From NCBI GenBank assembly GCA_000611775.1, contig KK106985.1:663982-727981 (forward strand): a stretch of 64,000 bases of DNA. Direction: 5' to 3'. The notes under the pieces were generated by a model. That model was not told where the DNA came from. It searched no databases and saw only the letters and a program-made list of their open reading frames with translations. The position numbers were made by a program, and so were the translations under genes. Below are positions 27,724 through 40,738 of this stretch, in pieces. The stretch is from Umbilicaria muhlenbergii (taxonomy: Eukaryota > Ascomycota > Lecanoromycetes > Umbilicariales > Umbilicariaceae). Position 1 is the first letter of the stretch, and each line of letters begins with the position of its first letter.

Positions 27724-28460
27724 TTAGCTCCCCCCTCAAGGTTTTCATCCTTGAAAACTTAAACATCTTCATGCCTTCTTCCTGAGTGCAAAAGAAACTT
27801 AACTCCTCTTAATGACATTATAATCTTCTTCACAAGCTCAACCTCACTCCTTTTGTCATGTAATCATGTAGATGATGTGTTGTTGATGTGAAAAATTATC
27901 ATGTGAGTGATGATTCTGAAAAGTGTGTTATTTATATTCAGACTGAGAAGTCCTGTGACCTCTCTTTTAATGTTGTTGACTGAGAAAAGGTGAAAGCTGA
28001 ATTGACTTCTCTGAAGGAAAAGACTTCTGCTGCTGAGGAAATAATTGCTAAGGCGTCAGCTAAGTTAATTCACTTGTGCAAACAGAAAAAACTGTTGCAA
28101 CACTGTCAGAAAGACTTTATCTCTCATGAGTTTATAAACATTAAAGAGCTGAAGGTGAAGGAGAGCAAGCAAGCAGAGACTTCAACTTTAATCATTATTT
28201 CTGAACTTTTCAACTTCTCAGCATTAAATGACCTCTGAGGTTCAGGTTTTGTTGTCAGAACTGATGTAACTTCATCACATAATGAGTAAGATTCTCTTTT
28301 AACTCTCATGTGTTTCCTGCTGTGTCATACTCTTTTCACTTAATTAAGTAATGAAGTTCTTCATTAACTTTCTGTTGATTCAGGATTTTCTTTACCTTGA
28401 ACTCAGCATCTTGACTCTTCAGGTTAATCTCTGATGAATTTGTTTATAACAGTGTTTTCA
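27724..28460 (+). other. Post-pol region of gypsy G with an antisense coiled-coil frame
   Basis: The strand opposite to G pol has an 82-codon open stretch at 27990-28238 rich in Ala, Glu, Lys and Leu (SLKEKTSAAEEIIAKASAKL), which predicts a coiled coil. No family is recognised. It may be a remnant of an antisense gene carried by the element or chance coding on a low-complexity strand. Confidence 0.4.
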
Positions 28461-29052
28461 GGTCTGCTGATTCAAGTAAAGATATGTGAAATACTGAGTG
28501 TATCTGCATGAATGATGAAAGTTTAAGTTCATAATTGACACTTCCTTTCTTCTTCACAATCTGAAAAGGTCTTAACTTCTTGTGATTTAATTTATTGCTT
28601 GATCATGTTGTCTTGATGTTGTGTCATAAGAGGTATATTTTACTCTTCTCTTCAAGGGTAAGTCTTTTATCTTTTTTCTTGTTGTGATATATCACTGACC
28701 TTTCTGAGGTAAATTTTATATCTTGTTATAGTTCTTTATGAAGGTTCTTTAATTGATTCACTCATACTTTTGCTTTCTGTGCTATGACTTTCAACCCTCT
28801 CACTTCATTCATAAGTGAGTTGAATCTGTAATTAACATAAAATGATGATATCCTCATGAATTCTGTTACTGCTGTGTTGTAAGTTAACTGAGCTATCAGT
28901 AAGAGTTCTACTCAATTGATTTGTTCATAATTAACATAGCAGTGCAAGTACTGTTTTAATGTTTAATTTAATTGTTCTGTCTGCTCATTCATCTGAGGAT
29001 GATATGCTGTGAACAGCTTATGATGAATCTCTAGTTGATTCATTAACAATTT

Positions 29053-29637
29053 TCAGAACTTGAAAGTGAAGAGTTTATCTCTGTCTGAGATTATTTCTTT
29101 CAGCAGCTCATGATTGATTGTTATGATTCTTAAAAACATGTATGTTAATTCTTCTGTTGATGATGATTCCTTATAAGGTATGAAGTATTCATACTTCATA
29201 AGTTGATCTGTTATTATGAGGATCACGTCATAAAACACTCTCATCAGTGATTCCCTTGACTGTGATAGCTTTACTACAAAGTTCAATGTGATGCTTGATT
29301 ATGATCATGATGATGTTGATGATGACTTCAACAATTCATATGATTTATGTCACTCAGCTTTGTTTTTTCAGCATGTGTTGCATTTCTGAATGATCTCTTT
29401 GACTTTTTTCCTCATGCATGAGAAATAATATGTTTTAATGAGTTGTTTCACTGTTTTGTTGATTCCTTGATGATCATTCATCTTGCTGAAATGACTTTCT
29501 TCTATCAGTGCTTTTCTCAAGCTGACTGAGACATAAATCAAGCCTTGAAAAAGTAAGAGGCCTTCTTGCTCTTTGAAGTTTTCATGATCATTAATATTCT
29601 GAAGAACTTGTTGTGCTAACTTGTCATTCTTCAACAC
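29053..29637 (-). pseudogene. Gypsy G integrase fragments
   Basis: Two open stretches preserve the integrase. The first, 29637-29368, holds the zinc finger, with HFSKMNDHQG followed by CX2C at KCNTC. The second, 29286-29053, holds part of the catalytic core with a SDRDKLFTFKF segment. Order and spacing match Ty3/gypsy integrase. It is part of a broken element. Confidence 0.85.
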
Positions 29638-31919
29638 TTTTCAGACTTGTTTCTCAAAAATGTTGTCTTCAACTTTTATCATAAAGTTGACTTCTTGATT
29701 ATAAATTATCCTACCTTGCTCATCCTCCTGAAGGATAACTTGATTCATGATTGATTTCTCTTATAAATAATCAGCTCATCTGCTGAGAGCATTCACTTTA
29801 ATGTTCTCTGATTCTTTTTAATAATGAATCTTGAAGTTGTACTGTGACAATTCTTTTAATTAATGAACTTGTCTCTGATTTAAGACCTTCATTGTCATAA
29901 AGTATAATAAATTCTTATGATCTGAATACACCTGAACCTCATGCTTTGATCCTTTGAGATATACACGTCATTGCTTAAATGTGTCAACAATAGTTAACAA
30001 CTCCTTGTCATGTATCTTATAACTCTGTTCAGCACTTAAAAGCTTTCATGAGTAATAAGCTACTGATCACAGACATCTCTTATCATTTAACTGATTAATG
30101 CATGCTTTTATGACTTCATCTGATGTGTTCATCTTGAGCGTAATAAGTTTCTTGAGGTTGAAACTCATGAGAATTAATTGTGATGTGAAGTGCTTCTTCA
30201 GCTCTTTGAAGGATTTTTGTGTTTCAGTAAATTAAACAAACTTCTGATCTTTCTTCATCAACTCTGTTAGAGGTGCTGCAATTTTAAAATATTTCTTGAT
30301 AAACTTTTTATAGAAGTTTGCAAAGCTTAGAAAGGATTGTACTTCCTTGATGCTTATCAAAACTGATCATTCAATCATGAAATTAATTTTTTCTGAGTTC
30401 ATTCATAGACCTTCTGATGTGATGATAAATTCAAGGAATTGAACTTCTTTGACATGAAAAAGACTCTTCTCAGGCTTAACTCACAAGTTGATGTTCTTTA
30501 ACACTTGTAAAACTTTCTGAACATGTTCAACATGTTGCTCTTTCATTTTTGAGTACATCAGTATGTTGTTGAGGTAGATGATCATGAACTGGTTTAAATA
30601 TTATCATAAAATGTTATTGATAAAAGCCTGAAAGGTTGCAGGGGCGTTGATTAATCTGAACAGCATTATTAAGTACTCATACAGCTCTGAGTGTGTTTGA
30701 AACACTGTTTTTCATTCATCACCTTCTTTTATCTGTATCTGGTTGAATGCCTCTGAGATGTTAAACTTCATGAATCATTACACTCTCTGAAATCTGTCCT
30801 GCAGTTTCAACATGAGCAGCAGTGAGTAACTGTTTTTTATCATTATGTTGTTTAGTGCCCTGTAGTCAACACACAACCTCAATGATTTATCAGATTTTAA
30901 GACAAACAATATCAGATATTCTGCTGAAGACTGAGATTCTTGAATGAATCCTTTTTGTAAGTTCTTCTCTAAATATTCTCACAATGCATTTAACTTTTGA
31001 GGTGACAATGAGTATATGAGTTGCTTCATTGATTTGCACTCTTTCATGATCTTGATTTCATAATCTCATTTTTAATGTTTCAGTAAGACGTCCTGTTCCT
31101 TTACTGCTGTAAACAACTCTTCAAAGTCTTTGTATTCTTTAGGGATAAATAACTTGATAATAAAGTCTTAATCATCATCAACTCATCTAGTTCACAGTAT
31201 CTTTATGTTGAGATTCTTTAACTCCTCACGTGTCTCTTCTGCTGTCATAGTGAAGACTTTCACTCCTTCAGGTGAGTGTAGAACTGAATATAACTTCATA
31301 AAGATACTGCCTTTGATGAAGTATATCTCATTCTTAACTTAATCAATCATTGAATTGGCCTGTTGAAGTCATGATATGCTTAAAACTATGTCACTTCCTG
31401 AGTGCTCTGTAATGTTGAAATTAATTTTCTCTCAGTGTTGATTTATCTGTATTAGTGTTGAAATGATTTCTTCATTCACATGACTGTTGTTGTGTTTCAT
31501 AAGGGTTTCATCAAACCCTTGAAGTGAATAAAGATTTCACTTTTTCTGAATTTCTATCCTGTTCATTTTTGTGAATCATGAATTCAAGAAATTCTCTGTA
31601 TAATCATTGTTGATTAACAGTCTGACTGAGTGACCTTTTACTTTAACTCAGACACAGAAGTTGCTCATGTCTTTTGTGACAGTGATTTTTTTAACAATCA
31701 CTTCTTTCAAAAGCTTTAATTCAGGCATTTTCAGAGACCTCTGACCTGAAGGGCCCTTTAGTTTTTTGAACTAAATGAGAGGAATTTCAGATTCTCTTTC
31801 ACATACTTGAAGTCCTTTGAGTCAACTTTCTTGTTCAGGTATCATATTGAGTTCAGCTTTAAGTATTTACTTCAGAGTTCTTAAACTTTCATGTGTAGTT
31901 TCCTTGAGATGTGTGCTCA

Positions 31920-32953
31920 TCAGCAATTTAACAAGTTAGCTCTGAGTTAGTTTTTAACACTTTGAGAGCTCTGAGCTTCTGATCTCATGTCTCAGCTAAC
32001 AGCCGCTCTTAGCACCCTTTGAGCGCTTTGAGCTCAACCTTAAATCTTGAGCGGAACATCAAAATTTTGTGATAAAAAAACAGTTATTAAAACAATTGTT
32101 TAAACAAGTACACACACAGTGTTATAATAACAGTAAAACTTATAATAAGTAAACTTTTGCTAAAATTCACTTTTCTGCAATAAAAAATCATGATTTGTTG
32201 AGTCTGAAAGCACTGTATAAGTGTTGAGTTCTGAACATTTAAAGAACTTCAAGATTTTCATCACTTAAAAATCTACACACTTTAATAACTTTTGCACCTC
32301 AACAGATACGAAGAAACTTTCAATGCACAAGTTATAAAGAACAGTATTCTCTATTAATGTTAAACTAAAAGTTGCTTCATAACTGCTGTTGTTGGTAAGT
32401 TATATTTAATTCAAGTTTTCAACAGCGAAAAATCTTTCAAAAAAAGTCACATACTTTGAATAACTATTGCGCTTTTATACTTATAATATAACTTTCAGTT
32501 TATAAGGTGTAGAGAATAAGCTGTTTAAGAGTTTTCTGATACAAAGTTTCTTTTTATGTGTTGTTGTTATTGAGTTATTCAAAAAGTCATTAAAAATCTG
32601 TTTATTAATGTTGTAATTTTCATCACTGAAAGTTTGAAATCAATATAACTTTTTAACAACAACAGTTATAAAAAAACTTTAAGTTATAAAACTGTTTAAT
32701 AGCTTATTCTCTACAACTTATAAACTGAAAATTATATCATAAGTATAAAAGCGCAATAGTTAATCAAAGTATGTGACTTTTTTTGAAAGATCTTTCACTA
32801 TTGAAAACTTGAATTAAAGATAACTTAACAACAACAGCAGTTATAAAGAAACTTTTAATTTAACATTAATAAAAAATACTATTCTTTATAACTTATGCAT
32901 TGAAAGTTTCTTCATATCTGTTGAGATGCAAAAGTTATTAAAGTGTGTAAATT
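31920..32953 (+). repeat. R2: R-family repeat with a ~300 bp hairpin
   Basis: Starts TCAGCAATTTAACAAG, like R1 (inverted) and R3. From about 32266 to 32572 it is mirrored, inverted, by about 32655-32953, with an ~80 bp loop. Both arms contain the CpG-bearing word AAAGCGCAATAGTTA or its complement. It carries no open frame of note. It sits at the protease/gag junction of gypsy G and is cut on its right by an A-like gypsy scrap. Confidence 0.75.
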
Positions 32954-33560
32954 ATCTTTCTTTTGTATAAATAGAATTGATGAGGTCACTGATGACTGAC
33001 TGACTTCAATGAAATTCTTTTGCAAGTTGTCTTTTATGTAATTCTTCACCACTACTAGTTCCTCATGTGACATATTGTAGAGGAGTGTATATTTAAGTTT
33101 TTACTCACCTTTTAAGATGATCTTGTGATCATAGAGTTGATGTGAAGGAAGTTCATTTGCAGTCTTTTTAAAAAAGACATTAATCAGGTCATGATATTTG
33201 AAAGAAAGAATCATCTTAATATTTAATTCACTTGATTTTAATTTAAAGTTCAATGCTTCCTCAATCTGTCAAATAAAGATAATAAAGATTTCATTGTCTT
33301 TCTTCATATTTAATGTGAACAGTGCTGCATCAATCATCTTAATATTAACTGCATGTGAAGGATTATTATTTTTTAATGCAGAGACTGATTCAGGATCTGC
33401 TTTTGTGATGAATTTCTTCAGAATCTGATAGGTTTTCAGTGATTCAGATTCAATCATTTGATTTGTTTGTTCATTCAGTTTTCAGTTATTCAGTTCAGTT
33501 CATTCATTCAGTTTGATTCATTTGTTCAGTTTCATTTCATTCAGTGAGAAAATCACTACT
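32954..33560 (-). mobile_element. A': fragment of an A-family gypsy
   Basis: Closely matches about 9150-9745 of element A (protease/RT junction), including the open stretch at 33269-33457 and the downstream TTCAG-repeat tail ending in GAGAAAATCACTACT. It has no LTRs and is flanked directly by R2 and R3 with abrupt junctions. A fragment in this position could have been carried by an R element or left by rearrangement. Confidence 0.75.
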
Positions 33561-34895
33561 TCATCAGCAATTTAGCAAGTTAACTCTGAGTTAGTTTTTA
33601 GCACTTTGAGTGCTCTGAGCTTCTGATCTCATGTCTCAGCTAACAGTCACTCTTAGCACCCTTTGAGTGCTTTGAGCTCAACCTTAAATCTTGAGCGGAA
33701 CATCAAAATTTTGTGATAAAAAAACAGTTATTAAAACAATTGTTTAAACAAGTACACACACAGTGTTATAATTAGGCTGTCATCACGGGTCAGGGTGACA
33801 CTGAGTTGAGTCAGGTCAAATCAGGTCAGGTGACAGTGTTTCAGTGATTTTGAACTCATCTTGACATGTCAGATCAAGGCAGATAATAAAGTAAGACATT
33901 AAGAGTTCTGCAGAACTCATCAAGCCTTTATACATGATGCATTCTATTCACACAAGGGTTAAAACTTTACTTTTGCGCATTAAGGTTATCACTTATGCAG
34001 GTCAGAGTGATCTCAGTTTAAGTTTCATGTTCTTATTACTACATTAGTATCCTATTCTACAGAAACAATCTAGGCATTATCATTTAACATTACTTCTTCA
34101 GTCATCATGCTGTCTTGAAGCAGGTATGGCCCTTGAATCCTGCATTTCAATAATATACAGCACAAGATTTCCACCTGAATCAAGAAGCAAGAGATGTTTT
34201 GTTAAGATCATATCCTTACTCTGAATAATGATTCACTTTTCATGAATGATGAGCAAATTGATATCTGCATAAGGGCATTAACTTTAACATTACTTTGTAT
34301 TTCAGACAACTTACTCTTAAAAAATGAAATCAACAACACCTCTGTTGACTTCTGCAACATCAGCAGAGCAGTCTTCTGTTAATGTATTTTCTTAACATTA
34401 ATGTTCTGCATGCCTGGCAGATCAATCATGATTTCATGTATTAAACATTAAAATGCAGCTTTCAGAATAAGCAGCTCTTTCATAAGTTGATAATGTTTAA
34501 TTTCATGAAAGGCCCTCACTGCAAAAGGGCATTAACTTCTGACATTATCAATTAATATGAGAAACTTACTTTTTGACTTGATCTTTCATAAAACCTCTGA
34601 TCACTCTGAGTGAGCAGGTTCTTTTTCTTGAGGTGCAGATTATATAATTAATCATCATTGTGTTAAATCTTTCTGATGCTTCTCTGCAGCTTTATTCTTT
34701 GATGATTTATAAATCTTCACTGACTTTCTGACTTGATGAAGCTCATCTTTGAAAGGAGGAAAGACAGCTGACAGATGTTTGACTTCATTTTTAATACACA
34801 TCATACTTCAGTTACCTAGTAGGCATTAGCTTTCAGCATTATTATGAGTGTTGACTTGTCTAACTATACTTGTGAAAAGTGATGAAGGTGTATGA

Positions 34896-35123
34896 CTAGT
34901 TAGGAGAGACAAGAGGTGCATCAAAGAAGTATGTTGAATGTGATGAAGAGTGATGATTGCAACAGAGTGAGTTGAAGGTGACTGAGTGTGTTGAAGATGA
35001 CAGAATGTGTTGAAGGTGATGAGTTCTGAAGGTGACAGAGTGCATTGAAGGTGATGAGTTTACTGAAGGTGATGAGGTGTGTTGAAGTTGAGAAGGTATG
35101 TCAAAGATGAAGAAGTATATCAA
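34896..35123. repeat. Degenerate short tandem repeats inside hAT C
   Basis: Irregular reiterations of words such as GAAGGTGATGAG and GTGTTGAAG. A related stretch occurs at positions 1-130 in the other hAT copy. The open frame across it on the minus strand (Ser/His/Thr-rich) is low-complexity and unlikely to be a gene. Confidence 0.55.
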
Positions 35124-36179
35124 AAAGATGTGTAAGATCTGAAGATAGTAGAATATCAGTTGTCAAGAATGAATGCAGACATTATTTATGAGCATTATTT
35201 AACTGACAGGTATCTAAACAGAGGACAACATGAAAAACATGTGTTGAAAATAATGAGGAAAGTATGCAGAGCTTGAAGATCTGAAGAGAAGCAAATCTTT
35301 ATCAGCATGAATAAATACTGCAAGTGTTATCTAGAAGCATTATCTAGCTGAAACTTCAATAATGAGATGTAAAAGAGGGATGCTAAAGTGCATGAAAAGA
35401 AGAACATGATCAGCTGCAGATTTCACATCTGTAGTCAAGTTGTCAAATCAACATAACACTTTCAGCACATTCACTGTAAAGGCAGAATGTTGTGACATCA
35501 ACATTTAACTTTCAGCACATTCACTGCAGAGGTGAGATGCTGTGATATCAACACAGGTTTTCAGAAACATGATTAAAATACATAAATATAAACATTCCTT
35601 GCGCAACTCACCTCTGCTCATGTTATCATCATTTAATTTGCACTTCACCTCATCATTTAAATAATGCTGTAAGTTAATATCAACATCAGATCCTGTCTAG
35701 CAGCACTCTTAATCACATAAGCCTTAATATCAAAATTCACAAGTTAAAGAATAATTTATCAACTGTGCATATCAATCTCCTTCAACATTCATTCTTCTTC
35801 ATCATTTAACAGCATATCTCATTTCTTCAGGTACTGCTCACATGTCAATGATAATGAAAATTATTAACACTTACTGTTTAATTTACATCACTTCTTCATT
35901 AATACACTTGATCACCCGCTTCCTCACTCTTTTATGTCAGAAGCAAGGTAATGATCAAAGGTAATGCTCACATCATAAAAGACAGATCATTAATTTATGC
36001 AATAATGATGCAATCAAGTCCTCTTCTCACTTCATCATGATTAATCTACCTATCACGCCTCAGTGAGCAGGTCAACATAAGATAAGTGCTGCATTAATCA
36101 CTTCACAAAAGCACCTCAGTGAATATAGTCAGCATGAAAGCATGATCAGAAAGCAGCAAAAGCACTATAATGAAACTGA

Positions 36180-39100
36180 TAATCAAGCTATAATTGCACG
36201 TGCTAGGAACACAGATGAGCAGGCTAAGTTGAAATGTCATTAAAAAGTACAAAAAGTAACATCAGGTTGAAATGAAATGAATCATGATGAATGTCAAGTC
36301 TTGTTGAAGAATGCCTGAGAAGTTGAGTCTGTGAAACATTTCAAGAAGAAGTTGTCAGGTAAGGTTGATAAGTAATGTTCATTTTGCAAGCTATTTACAC
36401 TTATAATGAAATGACTTAAACAAAATCTCATGAGTATCTGAAATGAGATTATCTTTAAGCATGAAAATGTGAAAAATGAGTTCCTTCAAGCCTTGCTGTG
36501 AAAGAGTAGCAAAATTGAGTGAAACTTAACATGCATCAATGAGGGGAATGATGATGATGAAGACATTGATATTGATGATGAAGAGGATGAAGATGATGAT
36601 GAAGATGATGATGACATTAATGCTGATGATGAAGAGAAGAAGATAAGCAGATATGAGCATTATCTACTGACATTACCTACTGATCAATGAGTATAAATGT
36701 CAGAGGAGATTGAAGAGGTAATTTTTAAGCATAATGTTTCAATTATGCAGCATCTTGAATGACTGATATATCATACTGATTATGAGTTATTGAAGCAAGT
36801 TAGCTCTGAGGTAATGCCTGAAGGTAATGCTGATGAGCTTGATTTTAACATGAATACAGAACCTGAAAAAGGAGCTTACAAACTTCTGAAAAGATCTTCA
36901 TTTTCCTGCATACATTGCACATGACATTAATGAGTTGAAGGATAATCTGAAGGTTAAGAACAATGCTCATGCAGCTGAAGAATCAGTGAAGGAGGAAGTG
37001 CTGATTAAGAAGAAAATTATTAAGATGTCAAAGGATGATTCAGTAGCAGATCATGAGCTTTTCATGAAGAACTTATTAACATATAATGAGGAGAACTTTG
37101 TGATGAATGATATTAAAAAGAATGAGAGTTTAAAATTAAAGTATGAGAAGACATCTGCATCAGAAGAAGAAATTGAAGTTTAATCTTTTTTTGTTAACTG
37201 CACATTTGTACAATAAGTTCAGGTGTTACTTACTGACATTATCATTTACTCACTTTCATTGATGCATAATATCATGCTTTAACATGAAAATTAAAGTCAT
37301 GAGTTTGTAATGAGAGGGTGTGTTCCTCCTAGCATATGATTATTTCTATTAAAGTGAGTAGCATGTTGAAATCTTGAATTTCATTTAATCACAGCTGTTT
37401 CACAACTCTTTTCATTTTCATGATTTCTAGCATCTTTTTAATTACTTGATCTTATAGGCTGAAGATGAATGAGCTTAATATTCTTTAACAGATCATCATA
37501 AGTCACTGCAAGGTTATTTATAAGATGATCATCATCTTTATTGCACAAACAGGCTTTTTCATGCATCATAAATGTGATTGAATATTAATACTGCAGGGTT
37601 ACATGTAATGTGATGATTATCTTTGATGAATAAAGGGGTGTTTTGATGCAAAGTACACACAATCTGATATCTGTTCAATTACACTGCAGAGTTACACATG
37701 CCTCATACACATGTCTTGATCATTATCTTTCAACATTATCTTTCAAGAGTAAAGAGGGTTTTCTGTGTAACATATTTATCTGATATCTCTTTTGATATGC
37801 ATATAAGTGTAGTTATTCTCTACACAACAATATCTTCTTTCTCAAATCACTCATCACTGCAATTTCTGCATACACTTCTATCAATATGTTTTAATATGAT
37901 AGTGACTTTTCTCTCTCAGAAGCAGAAGAAATTCTCACCTCTTTTTCATAATCACAAACCTCTCAGGAATCTGAGGATGCTCAAATTTTACTTCATGCTC
38001 TTCAAAATTTACCACCACTTATTGCACTTCAACACAACACTCTCAAGACACATGTTTTCTGAAAAAGTGACAAGTGATATGTGAAACTCTTTCATGAGTG
38101 ATGAGAGTCAACCCTACATGATCTTCACACTCATGACAAACTGAAAGACAATTTTAAATGAAGATTCAATACTCAATCCTTCAACTACTGAAACCTGTTT
38201 GAGCAGGTCACAGTCATGCAGAGTGAAAAGTTAAACTTATAATGCAAGTTTTATCAAGCTGTCATCAGTCACCTGAATATAAAAAATATTGGTTTTAGCA
38301 TTATGAAGAAGCATTTGCATTCAGATTGCTGCAAGATATCATTCAAGTGAAAGCACTCACAATCTACATTGAATAAACTGTTGCAGTCAACAGTAAGTTT
38401 GTTTCTTTTTATGTATTATCTTTCTTATCAGTACTAATGCTGAAAGTTAATACTCTTATGATATTTCTTAAAAATGAACAGTATGCAACCTTGACATTTT
38501 AATATACATGAAGAAGACCTTTAAACAGTAAATCATCAGTGCACTCATATTTATAAACGCCTTCTTTTAATTCATTGAGAACAAGCAGCTTCATATCACT
38601 CTTATGATGCTCTGAGATGACATTCAGATACCTTGTCACAATAAAATCTAAAACCTTATCACAGATCAATATCAAAAAGTGATGCTCACTGTACAAGAGA
38701 GTCTTGCTCAGATAAATAATAAAGTGTTATTGACTTTGAACTGTTGATCTCATAATCACTTATCCTTCTTGATGATTACTGCTTATTACATTGATAATAA
38801 CTGGAACTACAATGAGGCCTTATTGAGATTTGAGCATGTAAATGAGCCACATACTGAAGTCACTCTGGCAGGTCACATTCTTAATGTTTTAAAAATCTTT
38901 AAAATCAAGAACAAGCTCTTCACTATCATTATGAATAACATTTTTAATAACATCACTATGCACACACATCTGAAGTCAGTCTTGAGCAGTGATCATGATA
39001 TTCAATGAGACAATGCTGAAGCAACAATATTATGCATGACACATGTCTTAACTCTTGCTGTCAAGGCTTTACTGAGGTCACTTGATGTGAACGTCAGAAA

Positions 39101-40738
39101 TGATCATCATGTGAAGATATAAAATGCAGACAAGTTGATAAAGATTTAAAAGAAGGTATCTTTGACTAACATCATGCAAAAGACAAGTGAAATGATAATG
39201 CTCATTGATAATGCCTGAATGTTAACAACATGTGACAAATTTAATATCTCTCAATCACAATCAACTCTTCCTCACAGAGATTTGAATGATTTGCAGATAT
39301 TCAACAGCAAGTTTATGCAGACAACTTAAATCAAAAACCTCTTTAAATGATTTAAAATGTTAAAATGTGATGAAATTTCACATATAACATGCTCCTTCAA
39401 GCTTATGTTCTATGAGAGGCCCTGCGCAACTTTGTCTCTAATGAACAAGATAGAAAGCTCTGAGTTCTTGTAATCATTAATTCAGAATGAGAACAGGTCT
39501 GTTACCTTTTAACATTATTAAAGTCATTTAAAGATTGAACTGCAGCACTTTTAAAAATTACTGAAGTTACAATATATAAGATCTGATACATGTACAATCA
39601 ACTCATTAATCACATTGCAGATCACTGCTGCTGAGTGCAGTTGAAAATCACTCTCTGAAAGCATGAACTGATCACTGCCCTGAAAGCCTGTCAGGATAAG
39701 TTGAGGGATTATTATAAGAATTCACAAGCAAGTCAATAATGAATTTATAATCTTACAACTGTTCTAGACTCATCATGTAAGATGATCAAGTATAAGATAA
39801 CTTTGATGCATATATTTGCTTGATCATGACTAATGCATCATAAGGGAAGGAAGTAACAAAATCTTAAGAAATTAAATGAAATCAACAGTTTCAAGACTAC
39901 TATGATCTACATTACTTGAAATATGAGAGTCTGACTATGAACTCAACTATCACTGCAGGTTGATCACAGAATATGAATCTTAATGCATTAATTAAATAAA
40001 TGAAGCTGAAGGATCAATGATGAACAGATATTTAAAATGATATCTTTAAATATCTTTTCACATCAGTCAATTATGTCAATGATTCATTAAAGGTAATGCT
40101 CAAAGGTAATGCTGATATGAGGCTTGAGTTAATTATATCATTAAGTGTGAAGTGTCAACTACAGTGACCTCAAAAGTTTCTTTTAAATGACAAGAGATGT
40201 TCTTGCTGTATGTGTCTCTGAAGTAGATGTGAAATGCATCTTTAATATGATTGAAGACATCTGCAATTGATGACGTGAACATCTGAGCACTGAGACTATA
40301 CATATGCTCTGTTTAATCAAGTATTATGAGTGAAACACCTTGTTGAATGACCTCATTGATGATGATGACAATGATGAGAAAGTCAGCATCTCTGAAATCT
40401 GAGCTTGAGAAGCCTCTGTTCTGAATGAGTTAATTATAACAGATGATGAGGAGGCTTATGAGTTCATGAAGACATCTCAATGAAGGAAGCTTACCTCTGT
40501 CAAGTGCAAAACAGTGACAATGAACAGTGATAATCATGATGAGTCTGACATGAATGATTCAGATGATATGAGAGTAGATGAACTTGCTGATATGCATCAG
40601 ATGAGGGTGAAAACAAGGAAAAATGATGACTCAGACATCTTTATTAAAATTGAAGATGTGTTGAAGAGCAGAGGGCAAGATGATTTTAACATGTTTTTAT
40701 CATCTGATGACCTGATGACCTCCCTCACTTCAGCATGA
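36180..40738 (+). pseudogene. hAT transposase remnant
   Basis: Plus-strand coding remnants in order are a possible BED-type zinc-finger region (about 36330-36500, with a CKLF.L pattern), a strongly acidic Asp/Glu run (about 36540-36640), and an open stretch of unknown function (36935-37183). The best-preserved catalytic-domain piece is at 38769-39008, where ITAYYIDNNWNYNEALL and RFEHVNEPHTEV correspond to the hAT ITxHYID..W.Y...LL.FE...G.HTG signature and LFTIIMNNIFNN to the AITTDNASNN segment. The C-terminal hATC dimerisation region (about 40185-40330) has MTRDVLAVCVSEVDVK for the usual RDVLAVPVS.V.VER. The tail is at 40514-40738. Stops and frame changes from the RIP-like decay divide it, so no transposase is made. 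Any intron positions cannot be told. Confidence 0.75.

Noticed and set aside
37698-38084. 128-codon plus-strand open frame inside hAT C as a gene
   Set aside because: No family words, low-complexity composition, and a position between transposase remnants.
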